36,432 nucleotides of DNA from Sphaerochaetaceae bacterium. GTDB lineage: Bacteria; Spirochaetota; Spirochaetia; Sphaerochaetales; Sphaerochaetaceae. Of this stretch, positions 24,404-31,553 are shown one piece after another. The notes beneath the pieces were generated by a model that saw only the letters and a list, made by a program, of their open reading frames with translations, had not been told where the DNA came from and ran no database searches. The stretch is from contig JAQQAI010000040.1 of assembly GCA_028532915.1 (NCBI GenBank), positions 1 through 36,432 on the forward strand, in the 5' to 3' direction. The translations under genes were made by a program, and so were the position numbers. How positions within the stretch are numbered: the stretch's first letter is position 1; every line of letters starts with the position of its first letter.

Positions 24404-25573
24404 ATGCGTCCACAGCCGATCACGAAACAGGAATTTCAGGCAAAGATCCTACACCTAAGAGGGGTGTTGAACAACCGGGGATACCGGGGAATATATTTGT
24501 CGAGCGAAGGTGCTATGAGATGGCTCACAGGGATGCGCCACCAGGTGACCGACATAGCTCCGCTTGATTCCACCACCATCCACTGTCTTATAAAACCGGA
24601 TAAAGAATCGACGATTCTCCATTTCTACTGTGAAAGATGGGAGCAGAACAGACTGCAGTCCTTTCTGCACGATCCGCTGTTCTCATCAGAGGCGGTGAAG
24701 GTACGCTATTCTCTGATCGAAGAACTCTATCATGATGATAACGTCCTGTTTCCGGGCGACACGGGATACCGTGAACTTGAAAGAGAGATCGTCTCCGTCC
24801 TGATTGAACACCTTCAGGGAAATCAGATGGACAAGCTCAACTATCTTGTCTCGAATTCAAGAAAGGCGCTCATAGAAATATCCCGTCTTGTAGAAGAAGG
24901 TATGACAGGCTGGGATCTTCGTTCGCTCGTCTATGAGAAGTTCCATCAGAAACACCTGGAACTCAATCAGGTGGTTCTCGGTCTTTCCGGTATGGAATCG
25001 TTTCAGCATCCTGTCACGGATGACGATTCCACGGTCCAAAAAGGCTCTGTGATAAAGATCGTCGTGGGAGCCCGTTACTTCGACATGCTTCATTCTGCCT
25101 CCCAGCTGGTCAAGATCGGCCAGGATGTCACACCCTTTGAGATGAAAGTCTACAAGGCGCTTGCAGCTTTCTCGCTCTCATATGCCGCCACGTTCACATC
25201 GGAGGCTGCAGAAAAGGATATCTATGAACGCGCCTATCCCATCGCCGTGAAGGTGGAAGAAGAATATCAACTGGAAGGATTTTCACAATGCGCCTACCTT
25301 CACCACCTCGGAGGACCGCTCAGTCCCCTCGGAAACAGAGAGTTTCTCATCAAAAAGGGAGGGAACAGAAGAATACTTCCCTACTCGCAGTTTGCCGTCA
25401 ATCCTGTCGACCCGATCCTGTTTCACAAATGCGAACTTCAGGGAATCGTTATTCCCGACGGCCCGCCTGTGATACTAGACGAGTTCGCTCTGGTAGAACA
25501 TGAATTTATGACGATGCCCTATAACGGCCGGAAAGTACGTATTCCCACAATCATATCGACAAAGGAGAAGTGA
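24404..25573 (+). CDS. M24 (creatinase/aminopeptidase P) fold protein without metal ligands
   Basis: A 389-residue protein with a creatinase-like N-terminal domain (about 1-130; IYLSSEGAMRWLTG matches the family pattern) and a C-terminal pita-bread domain. In active M24 peptidases the segment DxGARYxGYxSDxTR supplies two metal-binding Asp. Here it reads VVGARYFDMLHSASQ, so both are gone. The IEPG glutamate is Asn (FAVNP) and the last Glu is not seen; a histidine in YLHHLGG remains. It is therefore either a non-metal hydrolase, as creatinase itself is, or a non-catalytic protein. ATG 24404 has GGAG ten bases upstream; GTG 24395 is an alternative. Divergent from the transporter operon and co-transcribed with the dehydrogenase. 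Confidence 0.8.
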   Translation: MRPQPITKQEFQAKILHLRGVLNNRGYRGIYLSSEGAMRWLTGMRHQVTDIAPLDSTTIHCLIKPDKESTILHFYCERWEQNRLQSFLHDPLFSSEAVKVRYSLIEELYHDDNVLFPGDTGYRELEREIVSVLIEHLQGNQMDKLNYLVSNSRKALIEISRLVEEGMTGWDLRSLVYEKFHQKHLELNQVVLGLSGMESFQHPVTDDDSTVQKGSVIKIVVGARYFDMLHSASQLVKIGQDVTPFEMKVYKALAAFSLSYAATFTSEAAEKDIYERAYPIAVKVEEEYQLEGFSQCAYLHHLGGPLSPLGNREFLIKKGGNRRILPYSQFAVNPVDPILFHKCELQGIVIPDGPPVILDEFALVEHEFMTMPYNGRKVRIPTIISTKEK

Positions 25574-25587
25574 ACGGAAACTTCTCC
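25564..25587 (+). other. Hairpin overlapping the M24-like gene's stop codon
   Basis: GGAGAAGT (25564-25571) pairs with ACTTCTCC (25580-25587) around an eight-base loop; the stop codon TGA (25571-25573) lies at the loop edge. No U-run. It may modulate read-through or mRNA stability between the two genes. Confidence 0.6.
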
Positions 25588-25636
25588 GCTCAGATTCATC
25601 AAAGCAGGCGGAAAATTAAAATAAAGAGGAAACCAT

Positions 25637-26665
25637 ATGAAAAAGGAAAAACCTGTCATTATCGCCGATCCGTATCCTCAGACACTCGAGCGGATCTTCG
25701 ACCCAAAAGCATGGGATCGTCTCAATTCGATTGCAACTGTGGTCTCATCTGAAAGCGAACGAATGGACGAACAGCAGTTCGAACAGCACCTTGGAGAGGC
25801 TGCGGCCATCATCGGGCAGACTGCGATGCCGAAAGAGAGGCTCGACAAGGCGCCGAATCTCAAAGTCATTTTCAACGTGGAGGGCAACTTTTATCAGAAT
25901 ATTGATTATCAGGAATGCTTCAGACGATCGATCAGGGTACTCAACTGCGGCAAAGTATATGCCCGCCCCGTAGCCGAGATGGCTCTTGCTCTGGCCCTCG
26001 ATCTTTCCCGCTCGATCACGCGGGAACATATGAGGTTCACTGAGGGAAAAGAGCGGTACGTTCTCGAAGGGAACAAGAAAGCGAGGCTGCTCACCCGCTC
26101 ACAAGTGGGAATCATCGGCTTCGGTCTTCTCGGGCGGTCGCTTCGTCCTCTGCTCGTCCCGTTCGACTGCAAAGTGAAAGTCTATGATCCGTGGCTTCCC
26201 CCATCTGTCATAGAAGAGAACAATTGTATCCCATCCTCTCTTGATGAAGTCCTTTCAACAAGCGAGTTCATCTTCATCCTTGCCGGAGTGACTAATGAGA
26301 ATCAGGGGTTTTTGGGAAAGAGAGAGTTCGATCTCATCGAAGACGATGCGAATGTGATATTGATGAGCAGGGCAGCTGTCGTCGATTTCGAAGAGTTCAC
26401 AAGGCAGCTTGCCACGGGAAGGTTCAAAGGAGCCACAGATGTATTTCCTTCAGAACCGTTCGATGCTCACCATCCGATCCGCTCTCTCGACAATGTGATT
26501 CTTTCTCCCCACAGAGCAGGAGGGATCCCGCAGGCATTCTATGAGATCGGCAATATGGTCATCGATGACTTTACCAGCATCATGAACAACCTTGCTCCAG
26601 TGAGAATGCAGGCGGCTCAGCCTGAGACAGTTTCGCGCCTGGTAAGCAAACCTGTAAAGGACTGA
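25637..26665 (+). CDS. D-isomer-specific 2-hydroxyacid dehydrogenase
   Basis: A 342-residue NAD(P)-dependent dehydrogenase of the PGDH/glyoxylate reductase family. Rossmann motif GFGLLG (161-166), with aspartate D184 in VYDPW after the second strand suggesting NAD preference. Catalytic set R245 (MSRAAVVD), E273 (FPSEPF) and H292 (SPHRAGG) is intact. It interconverts a 2-hydroxy acid and a 2-keto acid; the substrate cannot be told. GAGG lies before the ATG at 25637. It follows the M24-like gene by 63 bp and a hairpin, and ends at a terminator-like stem. Its place in a LacI-controlled sugar locus suggests oxidation or reduction of a sugar-derived acid. Confidence 0.9.
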   Translation: MKKEKPVIIADPYPQTLERIFDPKAWDRLNSIATVVSSESERMDEQQFEQHLGEAAAIIGQTAMPKERLDKAPNLKVIFNVEGNFYQNIDYQECFRRSIRVLNCGKVYARPVAEMALALALDLSRSITREHMRFTEGKERYVLEGNKKARLLTRSQVGIIGFGLLGRSLRPLLVPFDCKVKVYDPWLPPSVIEENNCIPSSLDEVLSTSEFIFILAGVTNENQGFLGKREFDLIEDDANVILMSRAAVVDFEEFTRQLATGRFKGATDVFPSEPFDAHHPIRSLDNVILSPHRAGGIPQAFYEIGNMVIDDFTSIMNNLAPVRMQAAQPETVSRLVSKPVKD

Positions 26666-26712
26666 GATTGAATCAGGCCTCCCGTAATCACGACGGGAGG
26701 CGATTCTTAATC
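26666..26712. terminator. Strong hairpin between convergent genes
   Basis: GCCTCCCGT (26677-26685) and ACGGGAGGC (26693-26701) form a 9-bp stem with a seven-base loop, extended by GAATC/GATTC and GATT/AATC outer arms. It starts right after the dehydrogenase stop. T-runs are weak on both sides, so a bidirectional terminator is likely but not textbook. Confidence 0.7.
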
Positions 26713-26734
26713 ACTTATCATCGCTTTTAGACTA

Positions 26735-27244
26735 TCATTTATCGTACCGATCCCAATGGATGATCGAATCATCGAATGTTTGCCTGTGTGCAGGTTCAGC
26801 GTCCGTATGACCCAATGCTATGATCGAAAACGGAATAATATGTGAAGGAGATTGGATGACAGAAGAGATCTCTTTCATCCTGTCTTCATTCGGATACAGA
26901 CCTATCCAGCATCCTCCCAGACCTTCTTCGACGATCTGCAGCAGCATGTTTTCTGTTGCAGCGGAAAGGTCCTGTTCCCACTTGTTGTTCATCCTGCTTA
27001 TCTTGCTCGTGTCCGCCAATGCTATGATGACAGCTTTCGCTGTCGCTGCGAATCTTGCGTACGGACTGATCGATGACACCTTCTTCTTCTGTTCGGGATC
27101 TTCTATGACGATGAACTGCCAGGGTTTGACATTCATCGCAGAAGGTGCAGCCATTCCGGCATGAACGATTTTCAATAAGGAATCTTTATCGACTTTCTGA
27201 TCTGTGAATGTTCTTACACTCTTTCTTGCAAATATTGCATTCAT
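26735..27244 (-). CDS. Nitroreductase family protein
   Basis: A 169-residue FMN-dependent oxidoreductase. N-terminal FARKSVRTFTDQKV (the RRSxRxF phosphate-binding motif), APSAMNVKPWQFIVIED (FMN contact) and GLGGCWIGLYP near residue 115. Short for the family (often 180-220 residues), so it belongs to a compact subgroup. Reduces nitro compounds, quinones or flavins; the natural substrate is not predictable. ATG 27244 has AAGGAG ten bases upstream; a TTG at 27250 also fits. Stands alone, divergent from the Nudix gene. Confidence 0.88.
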   Translation of the reverse strand: MNAIFARKSVRTFTDQKVDKDSLLKIVHAGMAAPSAMNVKPWQFIVIEDPEQKKKVSSISPYARFAATAKAVIIALADTSKISRMNNKWEQDLSAATENMLLQIVEEGLGGCWIGLYPNEDRMKEISSVIQSPSHIIPFSIIALGHTDAEPAHRQTFDDSIIHWDRYDK

Positions 27245-27333
27245 ATTCAAAATTCTCCTTGTAATGAAAATCTAATACATTATAAAAAATTCTCAAAACA
27301 CTTTTTTAAAATCACCGATTGAAGCGCCTGGAC

Positions 27334-27357
27334 CCGAAGATGAAGAGCTGCTACAAT
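27334..27357 (+). promoter_or_regulatory. Predicted promoter of the Nudix-helicase operon
   Basis: TGGACC and TACAAT (27352-27357) lie 17 bp apart. The predicted transcript start near 27364 leaves a leader of about nine bases before ATG 27373, too short for a Shine-Dalgarno sequence. Confidence 0.4.
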
Positions 27358-27372
27358 ACAGCCTGTAATACC

Positions 27373-27771
27373 ATGAAACAGATACACGTAGCAGCAGCAG
27401 TCATAGAAAAGGATAATAAGATATTCGCCGCACAGAGAAAGGATGCCGGGGAACTGGCTCTCAAATGGGAGTTTCCCGGAGGTAAGCTCGAAGAGGGTGA
27501 ATCGGGTGCTCAGGCAATCGTCAGAGAGATCCGTGAGGAACTCTCTGTCGACATCGTAGTGAAAGGACACTTTCTGAGAGTCTCGCACCAGTATGAAAGT
27601 TTCCACATCACGATGGATGCCTACCTATGCAAATTAACACGGGGAGATATCAGGTTGAACGAACACGTAGATTCATTTTGGTGCCCTGTAGAACAACTGA
27701 TGGACCTTGACTGGGCCGCAGCCGACATCCCTATCGCACAGAAGCTGCACAGTACAGCAATGGAAAGATGA
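27373..27771 (+). CDS. MutT-type Nudix hydrolase
   Basis: A 132-residue Nudix protein, the length of MutT. The Nudix box runs from G37 (GGKLEEGES) to V59, with the metal-binding REIREE intact. The usual Gly after EEx is Ser here (EELSV). The family hydrolyses oxidised or unwanted nucleoside triphosphates such as 8-oxo-dGTP. Homology begins at MKQIHVAAAV, so I reject the longer start at 27319. Its stop overlaps the ATG of the helicase gene by four bases (ATGA), so the two proteins are translationally coupled and probably act together in DNA repair or defence. Confidence 0.9.
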   Translation: MKQIHVAAAVIEKDNKIFAAQRKDAGELALKWEFPGGKLEEGESGAQAIVREIREELSVDIVVKGHFLRVSHQYESFHITMDAYLCKLTRGDIRLNEHVDSFWCPVEQLMDLDWAAADIPIAQKLHSTAMER

Positions 27772-30719
27772 ACAAAGACCAATCACCTTCAGCAGATCTT
27801 CCTCTCTCGCTTACCAGCGGCTTCATTGATTACAGAACACAATCCCCTCTTGCCTACAGACCATCGCTCATCCTCAATGATCCTCCCCGTTCTAAGGTGA
27901 TCCATACACTCATAAGAGAACTCAACGAATGTACCTCATTCGAATTTTCGGTCGCATTCATTACCACAGGCGGAGTGATGATGCTTTTGCAGTCACTTTA
28001 TGATGCACAGAAACGGGGTGTGAAAGGAAAGATCCTCACTTCAGATTACCTTAACTTCACAGAGCCTGAAGCCCTTCGTATTCTGTACGACAAATTCGAT
28101 AATATCGAAATACGAATGTACCGTTCGGATCCGTTTCATGCAAAAGGCTATATATTCCACCACGAAGAAAAGTGCTCATCGGTGATCATAGGCTCTTCGA
28201 ATATTACAGATAACGCACTTGCGAGAAACAGAGAATGGAATGTCCGGCTGGTGTCTCTTGATGAGGGAGAGCTGCTGAGAAAGACCCGCGAGGAATTCAC
28301 CCTGGCATGGAATAAAGCTTATGAGGTCTCACCGGCTCTCATCGCTCAATATGAAACTCTCAGAGAGAACATAAAACAGAAACAACCATCCCCATCGGTC
28401 CTTCCTGAAGAGGAAGAGACCTTTGACGAGAAGAAGATCGTCGCGAATTCTATGCAGAAGGAGGCCCTTCGCTCTCTTGATGCACTTAGAGAAAGGGGGG
28501 AGAACAAGGCGATACTGATCTCTGCTACCGGTTCAGGAAAGACGTTTCTGAGTGCGTTCGATGTAAGACGATTCGCTCCGAGGAAGTTCCTGTTTATCGT
28601 ACACCGCCAACAGATAGCCCGCGAATCTATGCACAAATTCCGTCAGATTCTCTCGAACAGCATCAAAGCGAGTCTTCTCGGAGGATCAAACCATTATGAC
28701 AGAGATGCCGTATACACCTTCGCCATGATTCAGACTCTAAGCAAAGATAGGACTCTTCATTCATTTGCCCGTGATGAGTTCGATTACATCGTCGTCGATG
28801 AAGTTCACAAAGCCGGAGCTCCGAGTTATGAGAAGGTTCTCTCCTATTTCACTCCGAAATTCCTTCTGGGGATGACGGCGACCCCCGAACGCAGCGACGG
28901 ATACGATATCTTTCGTCTGTTCGATCATAATATCGCATATGAGATACGGCTCAATCAGGCACTTGAGGCAGACCTTCTCTGCCCGTTTCATTATTACGGC
29001 ATCAGCGATCTTGCTATCGATGATAAACACTATGAGAAACTCTCTTTGTTCGCCCTCCTCAAAGAGGATGAGAAGGTCCGTCAGATCGTGGAAGCAATAG
29101 ACCGCTATTCGGTCCCGAGCATCAGGCGCAGAGGACTGATCTTCGTTTCACGTAACAAAGAAGCATCGATCCTGAGTGAAAGGCTCAATAAAATGGGGCT
29201 TTCCACTCTTGCTCTCAGCGGAGAAGACAGTGACGATGCAAGAAATGAGGCCTTCGACAGACTCGAAAACGGAGAGCTCGAATACCTTATAGCCGTCGAC
29301 ATCCTCAATGAAGGAATAGATATCCCATCTCTCAATCAGATCATCATGCTGAGACCCACACAGTCGGCCATAATCTTCATCCAGCAGATGGGACGGGGAC
29401 TGAGAAAACATAAAGGAAAGAAATTTCTCACCGTCATAGATTTCATCGGGAATTATCAGAATAACTATCTCATTCCTATCGCACTGTTCGGAGACACTTC
29501 CTATAAAAAGGACAATCTGAGAAAACTTGTCAGCAGCGGCTCTCTGGGAATACAAGGGGTATCGACAGTCAATTTCGATGCGGTCGCGAAAGAGAGGATA
29601 TATCAGTCGATCAACACAGCTTGCATCACTCATAAAAAGCTGCTTAAAGGAGAATATATCAGGGTAAGGGCCAAGATCGGTCGCATACCGAAGATGACAG
29701 ACTTTATCACCCATGGAGTGATGTCTCCTCTTCTGTTTCTTGAGAAATTCAAGAATTATTATTCATTCAAAGTCGAGGCTGAAAAGGAATTTCTTAATAC
29801 ATGTACCGATAAGAATCAGATTCAAAATGATTTCCAGATGGATCTCAGCGACATACATCTGAGAAGCCTCAACTTCTTTTCCCGCGTGCTCGCCTTTGGT
29901 ATCCGTCCATACGAGACTATGATCATCGCCCATCTGATAAAACAGGAAACACCTCTTTCGTTTGAAATATTGAACAATGAAACAGAAAGCCTATACGGCT
30001 TCAGGCTGTCGCGCGACAGCTATGATAGTGCTTTGAGAATCCTTTCGAACCAGTTCTTCCCAGAAGGAGCCAGAAACGGGTATGGAAACATCTCGTACTG
30101 CACCAGAAGGGGCGATCTTGTATATATAAGTGCCAGATTCAAAGATCTTCTTTCAAACAGTGTCTACAAAGATGAACTTGAGGACATCATCGCCATTTCA
30201 AAGCATGAGTATGAAACATCGATGTTACCGAAACGCCAAGATGATGATCTCATCTTGTATCATAAATATTCCAGAGAAGAAGTGTGCAGGATGCTCAACT
30301 GGACAAAGGACGAAAGCGGGACAATATTCGGCTTCAAGGTTCACAGGGAGACTATGACATGCCCCATATTCGTAACCTATCATAAAAAAGAAGATCAAAT
30401 TGATTCTGCAATCAATTATTATGATCGTTTTGAAAATCCGGAAACCTTCATATGGGAAACAAGGACAAGGGTGAAAATCGATTCGTCGGAACCGAAGGCG
30501 ATCAGAAATGAAGAAGGACCGCTGAGAAAGCTTCTCTTTATTCAAAAGAACAATGATGAAGGAAAGAAGTTCTACTATATGGGAGATGTATCATTCATCT
30601 CTCATGAGCAGCATACCAAAGAAAATGATAAAGGGGAGACTTTGCCCGTAGTGAGAATGCGCTTTGCCATGCACAAATCAGTTCCCCCGGATTTGTACGA
30701 GTACATCGAAACCAAATAA
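27768..30719 (+). CDS. PLD-like nuclease/SF2 helicase fusion (DUF3427-type architecture)
   Basis: A 983-residue protein. Residues about 40-190 are a phospholipase-D-like domain with H124-x-K126 and GSSN (142-145), one half-site per chain so a dimer would be needed. Residues about 225-570 are a superfamily 2 helicase: Walker A ATGSGKT (253-259), DEVH (344-347), TATP (370-373), motif VI QQMGRGLR (539-546). From about 600 to the end is a large domain that resembles the DUF3427 region of similar proteins. Expected activity is ATP-driven DNA translocation coupled to strand cleavage. Coupled to the upstream MutT gene by a 4-bp overlap. Related proteins are found both as chromosomal repair factors and in defence islands; neighbours here are metabolic, so the role is undecided. 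Confidence 0.88.
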   Translation: MNKDQSPSADLPLSLTSGFIDYRTQSPLAYRPSLILNDPPRSKVIHTLIRELNECTSFEFSVAFITTGGVMMLLQSLYDAQKRGVKGKILTSDYLNFTEPEALRILYDKFDNIEIRMYRSDPFHAKGYIFHHEEKCSSVIIGSSNITDNALARNREWNVRLVSLDEGELLRKTREEFTLAWNKAYEVSPALIAQYETLRENIKQKQPSPSVLPEEEETFDEKKIVANSMQKEALRSLDALRERGENKAILISATGSGKTFLSAFDVRRFAPRKFLFIVHRQQIARESMHKFRQILSNSIKASLLGGSNHYDRDAVYTFAMIQTLSKDRTLHSFARDEFDYIVVDEVHKAGAPSYEKVLSYFTPKFLLGMTATPERSDGYDIFRLFDHNIAYEIRLNQALEADLLCPFHYYGISDLAIDDKHYEKLSLFALLKEDEKVRQIVEAIDRYSVPSIRRRGLIFVSRNKEASILSERLNKMGLSTLALSGEDSDDARNEAFDRLENGELEYLIAVDILNEGIDIPSLNQIIMLRPTQSAIIFIQQMGRGLRKHKGKKFLTVIDFIGNYQNNYLIPIALFGDTSYKKDNLRKLVSSGSLGIQGVSTVNFDAVAKERIYQSINTACITHKKLLKGEYIRVRAKIGRIPKMTDFITHGVMSPLLFLEKFKNYYSFKVEAEKEFLNTCTDKNQIQNDFQMDLSDIHLRSLNFFSRVLAFGIRPYETMIIAHLIKQETPLSFEILNNETESLYGFRLSRDSYDSALRILSNQFFPEGARNGYGNISYCTRRGDLVYISARFKDLLSNSVYKDELEDIIAISKHEYETSMLPKRQDDDLILYHKYSREEVCRMLNWTKDESGTIFGFKVHRETMTCPIFVTYHKKEDQIDSAINYYDRFENPETFIWETRTRVKIDSSEPKAIRNEEGPLRKLLFIQKNNDEGKKFYYMGDVSFISHEQHTKENDKGETLPVVRMRFAMHKSVPPDLYEYIETK

Positions 30720-30722
30720 ATA

Positions 30723-30755
30723 ATCCCGGCCGGGTTTATCCAGTCGGGATCTTCT
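30723..30755 (+). terminator. Rho-independent terminator after the helicase gene
   Basis: ATCCCGGC (30723-30730) pairs with GTCGGGAT (30743-30750) through one G-U pair, followed by CTTCTT. It lies three bases after the helicase stop and before the convergent gene. Confidence 0.7.
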
Positions 30756-30761
30756 TAAGTG

Positions 30762-31535
30762 TCACGGGAAGATGTTAGCACTTCTTCCCCAATCGTAATC
30801 GAGTTCTCTCAGCTGTTCTACCGACGGCATCGGATAGAAGAGGATACTCTTTCCCCGTGCAATATAGATTCCCGTATCGATTATCTGATAGGTGAACCGT
30901 GTCCCGAAAGACCGGTCGACAGTCTTCGTCATTTTCTGAGACTGCTCAGTTATGGTGGAGATACAGTCTTTCAGATGGTCGAGATCCCGTTCGAACATGC
31001 TTCCGATATTCCCCGTGTCCTCTTTCTCATCGAAATCTATGATGCGTACATCGTTGAAGATGATCGCAGGAACGGTGATCTTTTTGGTCCGGTCATTGAT
31101 GATGTAATCGGCAAGAGCCTTGGGGTCGAGAGAACTGACGATGAACGGGTGTACAGGGCAGTGTTCCTTGTACAGCCCGTATCCTCTCCAGTTATGCGGC
31201 TGGCGGTATTCGGCAGCCTTCAATGCAAGAGTCCTTCCATCCTTGTTGACCAGAAAGACATCTTTGTATGCTTCCAGCGGGATGTGTTCGATCACCCGGT
31301 AGATCGAGAGATAGAGGGAGTGTTTGACCTCACCGTTGCTGTGCTCGACACAATTGGCCTCGGCATAATCCCAATCGAAATAGTTACCGAAACCGCCTTC
31401 TACCTCAGCGAACATCAGCTGTTCGGCTGAACCTTTCTTGGAACCTCTCGCCATATACATCCCGAACTGTTTCGGTTCCAGCTGTGAAGCGATAAAGGCC
31501 TCTATCGGTGAAAAGACAACATAGTAATAGATCAT
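30762..31535 (-). CDS. Conserved-looking protein of unknown function
   Basis: A 257-residue protein I do not recognise. No signal peptide or membrane segment is visible. It starts with aromatic-rich MIYYYVVFSP and ends YDWGRSANIFP, and is mixed acidic/basic and aromatic. The central part (KEDTGNIGSMFERDLDHLKDCISTITEQSQKMTK) looks helical. The gene follows the pyrophosphatase gene by 18 bp on the same strand, so they are probably co-transcribed. Codon use looks like its neighbours, and the convergent helicase gene ends at a terminator 40 bp away. A cytoplasmic accessory or sensor role is possible, but nothing shows it. Confidence 0.8.
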   Translation of the reverse strand: MIYYYVVFSPIEAFIASQLEPKQFGMYMARGSKKGSAEQLMFAEVEGGFGNYFDWDYAEANCVEHSNGEVKHSLYLSIYRVIEHIPLEAYKDVFLVNKDGRTLALKAAEYRQPHNWRGYGLYKEHCPVHPFIVSSLDPKALADYIINDRTKKITVPAIIFNDVRIIDFDEKEDTGNIGSMFERDLDHLKDCISTITEQSQKMTKTVDRSFGTRFTYQIIDTGIYIARGKSILFYPMPSVEQLRELDYDWGRSANIFP

Positions 31536-31553
31536 CCAATCCCTCCTTTTCTA

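Noticed and set aside
30759-31430. 223-codon plus-strand open frame after the helicase gene
   Set aside because: It overlaps the minus-strand unknown gene, which has the better codon pattern and operon position, and it follows a terminator.
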